Below are positions 51,389 through 60,335 of a stretch of DNA of 64,000 bases, one piece after another (position 1 is the first letter of the stretch; each line of letters starts with the position of its first letter). The stretch comes from Glycomyces sp040645615. GTDB lineage: Bacteria; Actinomycetota; Actinomycetes; Mycobacteriales; Micromonosporaceae. The position numbers and the translations under genes are program-made. The stretch is from assembly GCF_040645615.1 (NCBI RefSeq), contig NZ_JBEYYO010000017.1, forward strand, positions 1-64,000, written 5' to 3'. Below the pieces are notes generated by a model that ran no database searches, was not told where the DNA came from, and worked only from the letters and a program-made list of their open reading frames with translations.

Positions 51389-51994
51389 TCAGATCCAGCC
51401 CTGCTCCCAGGCGTGCTGCGCCGCGGCGTGCCGGGTCTTCTTGTCCAGCTTGCGCATCGCGGTCGACAGGTAGTTGCGCACGGTCCCCGGCGCGAGGTTC
51501 AGCTCGGCGGCGAGTTCCTCGACGGTCCCGCCGCGCCGGGCCGCCCGGAGCAGTTCGAGCTCGCGTTCGGTCAGCGGCGACCGGTCCTCGGTGAGGGCCG
51601 TCGCCGCGATCTCGGGGTCGATGTAGCGCTTCCCGGCGGCGATGTCGCGGATGATCTGCGCGAGGCGCTCGGCCGGGGTGGTCTTCGGGACGAACCCGGA
51701 GACGCCCGCGGCCAGCGCGCGGCGCAGCACCCCGGGCCGGGCGTGCCGGGTGACCAGCATCAGCTTGACGCCGGGGGTGCGCTCGCGGATGCGCTCGGCC
51801 GCCCACAGGCCGTCGTGCGGGGGCATCTCCAGGTCGAGCACCGCGATGTCGGGGAGCCGCGAGGCGGCCAGGTCGACCGCGTCGGCCCCGTTGTCGGCCT
51901 GCGCGATCACGGTGAGGTCGGCTTCGAGGCCGAGCAGGACCGCGAGCGCTTCGCGCACCAGCGTCTCGTCGTCGGCGACCAGGAGCCGGATCAT
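51389..51994 (-). CDS. NarL/LuxR-type response regulator (DesR-like)
   Basis: A 201-residue response regulator. The receiver (1-120) has the acidic pair ADDE, phospho-acceptor D54 in IAVLDLEMPP and the lysine in GFVPKTTPAE. The LuxR helix-turn-helix reads LTERELELLRAARRGGTVEE with ELNLAPGTVRNYLSTAMRKL. Its ATG overlaps the sensor kinase stop (ATGA). It likely controls the divergent ABC exporter at 53325-54964, as in DesKR/YvfTU-type loci. Confidence 0.9.
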   Translation of the reverse strand: MIRLLVADDETLVREALAVLLGLEADLTVIAQADNGADAVDLAASRLPDIAVLDLEMPPHDGLWAAERIRERTPGVKLMLVTRHARPGVLRRALAAGVSGFVPKTTPAERLAQIIRDIAAGKRYIDPEIAATALTEDRSPLTERELELLRAARRGGTVEELAAELNLAPGTVRNYLSTAMRKLDKKTRHAAAQHAWEQGWI

Positions 51995-53214
51995 CGGCGC
52001 ACCGCCCGCCTGGGCCGGGGCCCGATCCGCAGGGGCCGCAGCGGCTGCATCGGCGCCGGTGCCTTCGGCAGTGTTCCCTTGAGGACGAACCGGTCGCCGT
52101 CGTGCTCGTGCTCGACCTTCCCGCCCGCCTCGCCGAAGCGCTCGACGAGCATCGAGAGGCCGTGCCCGCCGTCGGTCGGCTCGGGCGCGCCGTTGTTGGT
52201 GACCGTGACGGTGATCTGGGCGTCGACCTCCACGATGGACACGTTCGCGGCGGTCGGCTCGGCGTGCCGGATCAGGTTCGTGGTGGCCTCGCGCACGAGC
52301 AGTCCGAGGAGCTTCTCGGTGTCGGCGTCGAGCGTCGGGGCCTCGTCCGGGACGGTCGCCTGCACCCCGGCGGACTTGAGAATCCTCGCCGCGGAGTCGA
52401 TCTCGTCGGTCAGCGCGACCTTGCGGTACCCGCCCACGACCTCCCGCGTGTCCTTCAGCGCGGTGCGGGCGAGCTCTTCGACCGCGTGGATCTCCTCGGC
52501 GGCGCGTCCCGGGTCCCGGTCGAGCAGCCGCCTGGCGACCTGCGCCTTCAACGTGATCGCCTGGAGGTTCCCGCCCTGGATGTCGTGCAGCTCGCCCGCG
52601 AACCGCAGCCGCTCCTCGGCCACGGCGAGTTTCGCGGCCAGGCCGCGGGCCTCCTCGAGGTCAAGGGCCACTTGGTAGTGCCACAACTGGCACACCGGGG
52701 TGGCCGCGACCACCGCCACTAGGACCATCGCCATGAGCACCGATTCGCGCGCCATCAGCCCGGCCGAGGCCAGCACCGCCACGAGCGCGACGGCGCACGC
52801 CGACCCGGTCATCAGGGCCCGCGCCCGTTTTCCGCGCGGCGCCCACAGGGTGACCTCGGCGACCAGGAGTCCGGCCGGAGCCGCCCACGCGTCGCCGATC
52901 TGGTGCGTGCTCGCTTCGACGGCCGCTCCGGCCACCAGCAGCGCCGCGCCCAGGCCCCAGAAGATCCGCCGCCGCCACATCCCCTCCCCGTGCCAGTGCA
53001 GCGCCAGCGCCGAGGTGCAGAACACCACCGACCCGACCACCGCTCCGGCCGCGAGCGGCAGCACCGTGGGGTCCATGTCCGACGACGCGAGAAACGAAGC
53101 AGACATGAACAGCGACAACGGGCCCGAGCCGATCAACGTGAAGAACGTATAGCGGCGCAGTCGGCGCAGACCCCGCGCATGGGACTCATCGTCAGAGGAC
53201 ACCCCGAGATTCAA
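51991..53214 (-). CDS. DesK/NarX-type sensor histidine kinase
   Basis: A 407-residue kinase with about six N-terminal membrane spans and no large extracellular domain, suggesting it senses membrane state or small molecules. The HisKA_3 phospho-acceptor is H210 in ERLRFAGELHDIQGGNLQAI; the ATP site includes LVREATTNLIRHAEPTAANV and GGHGLSMLVERF. A TTG start with AGGGAAGG just upstream is assumed. It pairs with the response regulator by a 4-base overlap. Confidence 0.88.
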   Translation of the reverse strand: MNLGVSSDDESHARGLRRLRRYTFFTLIGSGPLSLFMSASFLASSDMDPTVLPLAAGAVVGSVVFCTSALALHWHGEGMWRRRIFWGLGAALLVAGAAVEASTHQIGDAWAAPAGLLVAEVTLWAPRGKRARALMTGSACAVALVAVLASAGLMARESVLMAMVLVAVVAATPVCQLWHYQVALDLEEARGLAAKLAVAEERLRFAGELHDIQGGNLQAITLKAQVARRLLDRDPGRAAEEIHAVEELARTALKDTREVVGGYRKVALTDEIDSAARILKSAGVQATVPDEAPTLDADTEKLLGLLVREATTNLIRHAEPTAANVSIVEVDAQITVTVTNNGAPEPTDGGHGLSMLVERFGEAGGKVEHEHDGDRFVLKGTLPKAPAPMQPLRPLRIGPRPRRAVRR

Positions 53215-53324
53215 TCACCTTCCCTCGATGTGACAACTGTCAGATCGCCCGCACACACCCGTCACCTGGACCGATGCGGTTCCGGCACTACCGGGCGACC
53301 CCCGCTGGGCCGCAAGCTGGAGCC

Positions 53325-54239
53325 ATGACCAGCACCGGATTCCCCGCCGTCGACGTCCGCGGCATCACCTGCCGCTACGGTCCCTTCACCGCCGTCGACG
53401 ACGTCTCCTTCGCCGTCATGCCAGGCGAGCTCTTCGCGCTCTTGGGCACCAACGGCGCCGGGAAGACCACCACCATCGAGACCGCGGTGGGCCTGCGTCG
53501 GCCCGCCGCGGGCACCGTCGCCGTCCTCGACCGCGACCCGCACCGCCACCGCCGCGACCTCGCCGGGACCGTGGCCGTCATCGGCCAGGAGACCGGCTTC
53601 GCCGAGGACCTCACCGCCGCCGAGACCGTGCGACTGTGGACCGACCTGCACCGCCGCCCCTCCCGCACCGAGGCGCTCCTCGAACGCGTCGAACTCGCCC
53701 ACCGAGGCGCCACCCGCGTCGGGGCGCTCTCCGGCGGCGAGAAGCGCCGCCTCGACCTGGCCCTCGCGCTGGCCACCGAACCGGCCGTGCTCTTCGCCGA
53801 CGAACCCACCGCAGGATTGGACCCCACCTCGCGCCGCCACACCTGGACGCTCCTGCGCGAGCTCACCGAACGCGGCACCGCCGTCGTCCTCACCACCCAC
53901 TACCTCGACGAGGCCGCCGAACTGGCCGACCACGTGGCCATCATGGACCGCGGCCGCATCGCCCGCTTCGGCACCGTGGCCGAGATCGCGGCCGGGCACG
54001 AAGCGCGCATCACCGCCCGCCCCGAGCCCTTCGACCCGCTCGACCTCCCCGCGCTCACCGGCACCGCGACCACCGCCGACGGGCGGGTCACCGTGCGCAC
54101 CACCGAACTCCAAGCCGACCTCCACCGCCTCCTCGACTGGGCCGCCGAACGCGGCGTCACGCTCGCCGACCTGCACGCCGGACCCGCCACCCTCGACGAG
54201 GTCTTCGCCGAACTCGACCGCCAAGGAGCCCTCCGATGA
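53325..54239 (+). CDS. ABC exporter ATPase (CcmA/DrrA type)
   Basis: A 304-residue ATPase. Walker A is LLGTNGAGKTTTIETAVGLR, the signature ALSGGEKRRLDLALAL, Walker B LFADEPTAGLDP, and the switch histidine VVLTTHYLDEAAEL. The C-terminal extension of about 90 residues is typical of drug-exporter ATPases. The ATG at 53325 has GGAG just upstream. Its stop overlaps the permease start. It lies divergent from the two-component pair, which probably regulates it. Confidence 0.9.
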   Translation: MTSTGFPAVDVRGITCRYGPFTAVDDVSFAVMPGELFALLGTNGAGKTTTIETAVGLRRPAAGTVAVLDRDPHRHRRDLAGTVAVIGQETGFAEDLTAAETVRLWTDLHRRPSRTEALLERVELAHRGATRVGALSGGEKRRLDLALALATEPAVLFADEPTAGLDPTSRRHTWTLLRELTERGTAVVLTTHYLDEAAELADHVAIMDRGRIARFGTVAEIAAGHEARITARPEPFDPLDLPALTGTATTADGRVTVRTTELQADLHRLLDWAAERGVTLADLHAGPATLDEVFAELDRQGALR

Positions 54240-54964
54240 CCGCGTTCACCCTCGCCGCCGCCGAGACCCGGCTGATCCTGCGCGACCGCACCGTCCTGGT
54301 CACGGCCGCGGCCCTCCCGCTCGTGTTCGCGATCCTCCTCTCCCGCAGCGGCATGGTCGACCTCGCCGCCTCCACCGGCGCGCTGGCCGCCCTGCAACTG
54401 GCGACGCTCCAGATGTTCGGCCTGTTCACCACCGTGACGATGACGCTCACGGCCCGTCGCCAGCAGCGCTACCTCCAGCGGCTGCGCACCTCCCCGGCCT
54501 CGACGGCCTCGATCGTGGCGGGGCTGTCGGGCCCGCTGGTCCTGATCGTGCTGGCGCAGACCGCGATCGTGTTCGCCTACCTCGCCTGGGAGAGCGGCGC
54601 GGCTCCGGCGCGCGTCGAACTGCTGGTCCTCGCGTTCGCGATCGGCGCCGTCGCGTCCGTGGCGCTCGGCTTCCTCACCGCCTCGTTCACCCGCAGCCCC
54701 GAGGCCGCGCAGATCACCGTGCTCCCCGGGCTCCTCGTGCTCATCCTCGGCGCGACCATGGCGATGCTCCCCGAAGGCGGCCCGATGTCGCTGCTGCGCA
54801 ACGCGATCCCCGGAGCGGGCGCGGCCGCGCTGACGCGGGCGGGTTGGGACGGCGTCGGTGCCGATGCGTTCGGTGCCCTCGTCGCGCCGCTGCTGGGCGC
54901 GATCGCGGTCGCCGCCGTCTCGGCCCTGGTGGCCGCGAAGCGGTTCCGTTGGCAGCCGCGCTGA
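54236..54964 (+). CDS. ABC-2 type exporter permease
   Basis: A 242-residue permease with six predicted spans of the ABC-2/DrrB group. An N-terminal amphipathic part (FTLAAAETRLILRDRTVLVT) leads into spans such as LGFLTASFTRSPEAAQITVL and PGLLVLILGATMAMLPEGGP, the latter matching the family's conserved region. AAGGAG precedes the ATG. With the ATPase it forms an exporter for a lipid, antibiotic or peptide of unknown identity. Confidence 0.87.
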   Translation: MTAFTLAAAETRLILRDRTVLVTAAALPLVFAILLSRSGMVDLAASTGALAALQLATLQMFGLFTTVTMTLTARRQQRYLQRLRTSPASTASIVAGLSGPLVLIVLAQTAIVFAYLAWESGAAPARVELLVLAFAIGAVASVALGFLTASFTRSPEAAQITVLPGLLVLILGATMAMLPEGGPMSLLRNAIPGAGAAALTRAGWDGVGADAFGALVAPLLGAIAVAAVSALVAAKRFRWQPR

Positions 54965-55125
54965 CCGATGGTGGGACAGGACCTCGGCTGAACAGGTGAA
55001 AAACCCCGTCCGGGCCCGCGTTCCTTGACCGGCCGAAGGCCCCGGTCATAGACTGCAATCGTCTCGGCCGACCGCGAACAATCGTCCTTTCAGGACGAAT
55101 ACTCGCCGAACCGCGCGTCGACTTC

Positions 55126-55160
55126 GGTGCCCGCTCCCCAGATCCGGGGGAGCGGGCACC
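55126..55160. terminator. Long perfect hairpin in the gap after the ABC exporter
   Basis: A 14-base stem GGTGCCCGCTCCCC / GGGGAGCGGGCACC around a 7-base loop, 160 bases downstream of the exporter and 48 before the DinB gene. It may be a GC-rich terminator. The rest of the 243-base gap (54965-55207) shows only a small TCGTCC/GGACGA hairpin near 55082-55098. Confidence 0.55.
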
Positions 55161-55207
55161 GGCCGTTCTCGGTGGATCTTGTGGTGTGCCTTCGATAGGG
55201 TGCGGGC

Positions 55208-55756
55208 ATGAACGACGCAGCATTCGTAGACGAGCAGGGCCGCACCGAACCGCCGGTGGCCGCAGGCGAAGCCGACACCCTCATCGGCTTCCTCGACTTC
55301 CAGCGCGCGACCTTCGCGTGGAAGACCGCCGGGCTCGACGCCGACGGCCTCGACCGGACCGTCGCCGCCTCCACCATGACCCTCGGCGGCATGATGAAGC
55401 ACCTCGCGCTCGTCGAGATCAACTGGTTCGCCCACTGGCTCTTCGACCGCCCCGAAGGCGAGCCGTGGGAATCGGTCGACTGGGACGCCGACCGCGACTG
55501 GGACTGGAACTCCGCCGCCGACGATACCCCCGAAGAGCTCCGCGCCCTGTGGCAGACCAGCGTCGACACCGCCCGCGCCCTCACCGCCGAAGCCCTCGCC
55601 GACGGCGGCCTCGACCGCCTCGCCGCCAACGCCTGGAAGGACGGCCGCCGCGTCAACCTCCGCTGGATCCTCACCCACATGATCGAGGAATACGCCCGCC
55701 ACAACGGCCACGCCGACCTCATCCGAGAAGCGATAGACGGCCAGACCGGCGAGTGA
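55208..55756 (+). CDS. DinB-superfamily protein (DUF664)
   Basis: A 182-residue four-helix protein of the DinB/YfiT metal-binding superfamily. Conserved histidines are in GGMMKHLALVEINWFAHW (helix 2) and WILTHMIEEYARHNGHADLI (helix 4), the DUF664 metal triad arrangement. In actinomycetes such proteins include mycothiol-dependent transferases and stress enzymes. No co-transcribed neighbour gives a clue. The ribosome-binding site is weak. Confidence 0.86.
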   Translation: MNDAAFVDEQGRTEPPVAAGEADTLIGFLDFQRATFAWKTAGLDADGLDRTVAASTMTLGGMMKHLALVEINWFAHWLFDRPEGEPWESVDWDADRDWDWNSAADDTPEELRALWQTSVDTARALTAEALADGGLDRLAANAWKDGRRVNLRWILTHMIEEYARHNGHADLIREAIDGQTGE

Positions 55757-55954
55757 CGCGGATACCGGGATATGAGACGTCACTAAGTGGACTAATCCTA
55801 TGGAATGAGTGGGGAATACTGGTCGGAGTGGGGCGGATCGCCCAGAGGGAATGAAGGCGACTGCGAGGGCTTTTCGGATTGAAACAACTGCGCTACGGTA
55901 CGTAGGACTTTCGTTCAGATCGGCGTCCATTGCCGACGGTGAGAGGACCCCTTC

Positions 55955-57178
55955 ATGCGCCGCACCACCGCCCGCCTCCGATTCGTGAACATGCTGACCG
56001 CGCCCGCGGCGCGGGCCCGGCGCGATCCCGACAAGGTCTTCAACCGGTTCCTCGACGCGCAGACGTCCAACCTGGACGGAGCGGTGCTGACCGAGGAGGA
56101 CGAGCGCTCGATCGAGCACCTGCGCGTCCTGCTGCACCGCATCGCCTCCGTCGAGACCCTGTCGGGAGTCGGCTGGCTGTCGGCGCACGACATGGTCAAG
56201 GTCCGGCTGAACAACCTGTTCCACGTGCGCAGGCTCCAGGCCCGGTACCCGGAGGTGAAGCAGGAGCGGATCGAGGCCCCGGTCTTCGTCATCGGACTGC
56301 CGCGCACCGCGACCACGCTGACCCACAAGATCCTCGCGAACGCCCAGGGCGGGAGGGGGCCGTACATGTGGGAGATGGACAACATCGGGCTCCAGCGGAC
56401 CGAGGACGAGGAGGACCGGCTGCGGCGCCAGACCCAGCACCGGCTCGACCAGATCCTCACCCTGAGCCCCTCGTGGGGCCGCATCCACCCCGTGCGCGCC
56501 GACTGGGTCGAGGAGGTCTACTTCCTGCTCAACCAGAGCCGCATGCACAACACCATGGCCCCGATGCCCGACTACCTCGACTTCCTGCGCACCTACGACG
56601 CGCGCCCCGACTACCGCTTCGTGCGCGACGCGCTCCAGATCCTCCAGTACCGCAGGCCCTCGCCGCGGTGGATGCTCAAGCACCCCGACTGCCTCGCCGA
56701 GACCGCCGCGATCCACGACGTGTTCCCCGACGCGAAGTTCGTGTGGACCCACCGCGACCCGCACACCGTCATGGGCTCGATGTGCTCGATGGCCGAATCC
56801 CTCGCCTACCTGCACAACCACCCCAAGAGCGTCGACCCGCACGAGATCGGCCGCACCTGGCTCCAGGTCCTGCCCGACATGATCGAGCGGGCCCGCCGCG
56901 AACGCATCCGCATGCCCCGCGAGGCCACCGTGGACGTGGCCTACCACGCGATGATGGCCGACCCGTTCACCTACGTGCCCGGCCTGTTCGAACAGCTCGA
57001 CCTCAAATGGACCGACGCCGACGAACGCAACCTCGAAGAGTCGCTCAACCGGCCCCGCGACCAGCGCGGCCACGAGTACTCGATGGTCCACTACGGCCTC
57101 GACCCGGCCATGATCGACGACGCGTTCGGCGACTACGGCCTGTTCGTGGACAACCTCAACGCCACCGGCAGGCACTGA
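55955..57178 (+). CDS. Sulfotransferase family protein
   Basis: A 407-residue PAPS-dependent sulfotransferase of the bacterial Sulfotransfer_3 group. The 5'-phosphosulfate loop is PVFVIGLPRTATTLTHKILA, and the 3'-phosphate region is FPDAKFVWTHRDPHTVMGSM, with the usual Arg/Asp/Pro pattern. The C-terminal HYGLDPAMIDDAFGDYGLFV is matched by the fragment at positions 2-127. GAGAGG precedes the ATG by 8 bases. It may sulfate a lipid, glycan or small metabolite. The 3' end overlaps the convergent AlkZ-like gene by 23 bases. Confidence 0.87.
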   Translation: MRRTTARLRFVNMLTAPAARARRDPDKVFNRFLDAQTSNLDGAVLTEEDERSIEHLRVLLHRIASVETLSGVGWLSAHDMVKVRLNNLFHVRRLQARYPEVKQERIEAPVFVIGLPRTATTLTHKILANAQGGRGPYMWEMDNIGLQRTEDEEDRLRRQTQHRLDQILTLSPSWGRIHPVRADWVEEVYFLLNQSRMHNTMAPMPDYLDFLRTYDARPDYRFVRDALQILQYRRPSPRWMLKHPDCLAETAAIHDVFPDAKFVWTHRDPHTVMGSMCSMAESLAYLHNHPKSVDPHEIGRTWLQVLPDMIERARRERIRMPREATVDVAYHAMMADPFTYVPGLFEQLDLKWTDADERNLEESLNRPRDQRGHEYSMVHYGLDPAMIDDAFGDYGLFVDNLNATGRH

Positions 57179-58274
57179 CCCATAAGGCCACCTCCAGCGA
57201 GGTGAGCTCGACCCCGCGGAAGGCCGCGAGCCGCTCGGCCTCGACCGTCACCGCCTTCCGCAGGGCCGCGTCGAACTCGCGCCACGGCTCGACCGCGACC
57301 GTGAACCGCTTCCCGGACTTGCGCGGCCGCCACAACCCGGCCACCTCGCCGTCGGCGACCACCGCACCGGGCCTGCCGAGCACCGGCCACAGCGCCTTGG
57401 CCTTCGTCTCGTCCTCCACCAGCGTGGCCCGGTCCCGCGCCTGGAGGAACAGGTCGTACGGGCCCACCAGTCGCGTGCCCGACGCCTCGGCCGACCGCAG
57501 CGCCTCCTCGTCGGCGGCCAGCATCCATCGCGGCTCGCCGTCCACTTCGACCTCCACCGCGTCCTCGGGCCAGTGCGCCTTGACCTCCTTCACCGGCGCG
57601 TCGATGTACTCGGCCACGGCCTTGAACGTGGTCGGGCCGCACAGGTGCAGGTACGCGCGCACCGGATCGAGGCGGTCGGGATACTTCTCTTCCCGCTCGA
57701 ACCCGGGGATCGGCCGCAGCACCGGCGGCGAGGTCTTCGGCTCCAGCTCCAGCCCGGCTCGCACCGCCGCCAGGCGGAACGGCTGCTCGTAGGTGTGGAT
57801 CGCGTTGCAGGGGCGGCAGAACCGCAAGAAAGGCTCCGGCAGTGCCGCGCTCAATCGCGACGACATCTCGCCCTTGACCATCGGCTCCGCGACGATCTCG
57901 CCCATGTGCGACGCCACGGTGTCCAGCGCCTCCAGGATCGGGATCCCCGCGGCCTTCAACGGCCTCGCCGCGTCGAAGATCCGCTTCGCGGCATCGGCGT
58001 CCGACCACGGCGCGACCGCCGCGGCCACCGCGCCCACGTCGGACCGCGGGTAGCAGTGCGGCGCGCCCCGCAGCGACCACAGCCACACCAGGTCGGCTTC
58101 GATGTCCAGCGCCTTGACGTCGACGCCGCGCACGGCGAGCGCCCACAGCGCCCCGTCGGGCCCGGTGTCCTGCACCCCGAGAGCGAGGACGGCGGTGTCG
58201 GCGAGGCTCCCGCGCTCGCGGTCGAGCTGCTGGACGTGCATGCGGTAGCGGTTGACGCGGTTGCGATCGATCAT
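57156..58274 (-). CDS. Winged-helix DNA-binding/AlkZ-like protein (HTH_42)
   Basis: A 372-residue protein of the HTH_42 family that includes the DNA glycosylases AlkZ and AlkX. Typical features: an N-terminal ADLVWLWSLRGAPHCYPRSD segment, RPIPGFEREEKYPDRLDPVR followed by YLHLCGPTTFKAVAEYI (winged helix), and a late VLGRPGAVVADGEVAGLWRP. An interstrand-crosslink or alkylation-repair role is known for studied members; whether this one is a glycosylase is not shown. An alternative GTG start lies one codon upstream of the ATG. Confidence 0.82.
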   Translation of the reverse strand: MIDRNRVNRYRMHVQQLDRERGSLADTAVLALGVQDTGPDGALWALAVRGVDVKALDIEADLVWLWSLRGAPHCYPRSDVGAVAAAVAPWSDADAAKRIFDAARPLKAAGIPILEALDTVASHMGEIVAEPMVKGEMSSRLSAALPEPFLRFCRPCNAIHTYEQPFRLAAVRAGLELEPKTSPPVLRPIPGFEREEKYPDRLDPVRAYLHLCGPTTFKAVAEYIDAPVKEVKAHWPEDAVEVEVDGEPRWMLAADEEALRSAEASGTRLVGPYDLFLQARDRATLVEDETKAKALWPVLGRPGAVVADGEVAGLWRPRKSGKRFTVAVEPWREFDAALRKAVTVEAERLAAFRGVELTSLEVALWVSACRWR

Positions 58275-58384
58275 CACTCCAACCTATCGAGCCCCACCGA
58301 CATCGGGGCCGGGCGGCGATGAATCCCCGCGCCGGGCCTCGTCCTACCTGTACAAGCCCACTGCCTCACTGAAAGGGCGAGCCC

Positions 58385-58810
58385 ATGAGCCTCAACGACA
58401 GCACTGCTCCCGCCACCACCGAGCGCGTTCGAGGACGCGCCCTCAACGTCGTCCTGTGGGTCCTCCAGGTCCTGCTCGCGGTGTTCCTCATCGTCGCCTC
58501 CGCCGGGCCGAAACTCATCGGCCACGAGTCGGCGGCCGTGGGCTTCGACCTCATCGGCTGGGGCGATTGGTTCATGTACGCCATCGGCGCCCTCGAACTG
58601 GCCGGCGGCGTCGGCCTGCTCGTCCCGCGCCTGGCGGGCCTGGCCGCGATCGGCCTGAGCCTGCTCATGATCGGCGCGGCGATCTTCAACGCCACCGTGC
58701 TCGACTACCCCGTCGCCACCCCGCTGATCCTGCTGGTGCTCTTCGTGTTCATCGCGTGGGGCCGCTGGTACCAGACCAAGCGCCTCTTCTCCAGCGGGCT
58801 CAGAGGCTGA
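58385..58810 (+). CDS. DoxX-family membrane protein
   Basis: A 141-residue membrane protein with four spans, including VVLWVLQVLLAVFLIVASAG, MYAIGALELAGGVGLLVPRL and TPLILLVLFVFIAWGRWY. The G-x-x-K-L segment and the ALELAGGVGLL run match the DoxX-like group. AAAGG precedes the ATG. DoxX proteins are linked to thiol/oxidative defence in mycobacteria, but this short relative's function is unclear. A bidirectional terminator follows. Confidence 0.85.
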   Translation: MSLNDSTAPATTERVRGRALNVVLWVLQVLLAVFLIVASAGPKLIGHESAAVGFDLIGWGDWFMYAIGALELAGGVGLLVPRLAGLAAIGLSLLMIGAAIFNATVLDYPVATPLILLVLFVFIAWGRWYQTKRLFSSGLRG

Positions 58811-58819
58811 GCGCGAACG

Positions 58820-58857
58820 ACGGAGGGCCGGTGGCGATGCCACCGGCCCTCCGTTTG
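58820..58857. terminator. Bidirectional intrinsic terminator after the DoxX gene
   Basis: A perfect 16-base stem (ACGGAGGGCCGGTGGC / GCCACCGGCCCTCCGT) with a GAT loop and TT tail, between the convergent DoxX and HtaA genes. Confidence 0.85.
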
Positions 58858-58905
58858 CGGGCCGACCTCGGTTGCAGGCTCGGGCGGCCCTATGGGGAGA
58901 GATTG

Positions 58906-60267
58906 CTAAGCGCTCGCGCCGAGGGAGCGGCGGCGGGCGAGGATCATGACGGCCGCGCCGCCGACCAGCAGCGCCGCGGCGGCGGCGAGCACGATCGTGA
59001 GCGGGGAACCGGTCACGGGCAGCTTCGGGGTGCCCGCGCCGCCACCGGCGGCGTCGTCGTCGCCACCGTTCGAGCCGCCGTTGTTCCCGCCGGGGTTGCC
59101 GGTGGGCTCGCAGGTCGTGTCGGGCGCACCGGCGAGGTCCACGGTGAAGCTCACCGCGTCGACCTCGGTGCCCTCGGTGTAGAAGCCGCCGAAGAAGTCC
59201 ACCCCGTCGGCCGCGACCGTGGCGGCAGCGCCGCTCACGGCGATCTGGCCGCCGCTGATCGCGAGCTCGGTGACGGCCACGTTCACGATGAGCGTGTCAC
59301 CGGAGTACAGCGCCAGGCCGCCGTCGACGCTCGCCACGCGCAGGTCGGCCACGTCGAGGTCGAGCTGGCCTTCGTGGCCGTAGAAGTTCACGCCGCCCGC
59401 GAAGGCCGCGTCGAGCGCGCAGGTCTCAGCGGTGAAGGTGCCGGTGGCGTCCGGGAAGTGGTACGTGCCGTCGGCGTTCTCGGTGGCCGGGTCCAGGACG
59501 GTGATCTCGCCGTGCGCGATCGGGCCGGTCACGTAGTCGCGGAAGGACTGCTTGACGCCCCAGTCGGCGCTGCCGCCGGTCACGTCGTAGACGGTCTCGG
59601 CACCCCCGGTGGGGGTGTCGGTCGGCTCGTCCGTGGTCGGCGGGTCGACCGGGGCCGCTTCGAGGTTCGCAACGATCGACACGGGGTCGAGTTCGGTTCC
59701 GGCGGAGTAGAACCCGGCGAACGCGATGGCGCCTTCCTCAGTGAGGACGGCGGGGGCGCCGTCGAGCTGCGCGACGCCGTCCGACACGTCCCACGGCGAG
59801 GAGCCGTAGTCGAAGGTGGCGAACGGGACGTTCTCTTCGAGGACGCCGGAGGTGGTCACGTCCACGATGATCGTGCCGGTCTGGCTCGCGTCGTCGGCGG
59901 TGAACTCGAAGTTCTCGAACAGCAGGTCGAGCGCGCCGTCGTGGCCGTAGAAGTAGACGCTGCCGTCGGTCGCGGCCGCGTAGGTCCCGGCGTCCAGGTC
60001 GGCCGCGCCCTCGGCGCCGCCGAAGGTGAAGCTGCCGTCGCCGTTCTGCGTCGCGCCGCCGCCGAGGGTGATCGAGCCGTGCGCGATCGGGCCGACGATG
60101 TAGTTGCGGAAGGACTGCTTGATACCCCAGCTGATCGAGCCGTCGACGATGTCGAACTCGGTGGCGTCCTGGGCCTGGGCGGGAAGCGCGGCGAGCGCGG
60201 TGGACGCGCCGACGCCGATGGCGAGCGCGGCGAGGGCCGCGAACCGCTTGCGGGTGGGGGACTTCAT
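58906..60267 (-). CDS. HtaA-domain haem-binding surface protein with LPXTG-like anchor
   Basis: A 453-residue cell-surface protein. It has a signal peptide (MKSPTRKRFAALAALAIGVG then AQA), two HtaA domains (about 36-210 and 225-390, each starting SWGIKQSFRNY or DWGVKQSFRDY), a low-complexity Gly/Asn/Asp linker, and the sortase-type ending LPVTG-hydrophobic span-RRR. HtaA domains bind haem at the envelope of corynebacteria and pass it to the HmuT lipoprotein. The ATG at 60267 has AAGGAG upstream. It is transcribed with the second HtaA gene, away from hmuTUV, in an iron-box region. Confidence 0.9.
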   Translation of the reverse strand: MKSPTRKRFAALAALAIGVGASTALAALPAQAQDATEFDIVDGSISWGIKQSFRNYIVGPIAHGSITLGGGATQNGDGSFTFGGAEGAADLDAGTYAAATDGSVYFYGHDGALDLLFENFEFTADDASQTGTIIVDVTTSGVLEENVPFATFDYGSSPWDVSDGVAQLDGAPAVLTEEGAIAFAGFYSAGTELDPVSIVANLEAAPVDPPTTDEPTDTPTGGAETVYDVTGGSADWGVKQSFRDYVTGPIAHGEITVLDPATENADGTYHFPDATGTFTAETCALDAAFAGGVNFYGHEGQLDLDVADLRVASVDGGLALYSGDTLIVNVAVTELAISGGQIAVSGAAATVAADGVDFFGGFYTEGTEVDAVSFTVDLAGAPDTTCEPTGNPGGNNGGSNGGDDDAAGGGAGTPKLPVTGSPLTIVLAAAAALLVGGAAVMILARRRSLGASA

Positions 60268-60335
60268 GGGTGGTGGTTCTCCTTGTCGGTTCGCGCGCTC
60301 GGCGAGCGCGCGGCGGGTGGTGCGGCGCGGCCGCG

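Noticed and set aside
55791..55815. TCCTA half-site downstream of the DinB gene
   Set aside because: The TAGGA partner at 9-base spacing is missing, and the site is not placed before a sulfur gene.
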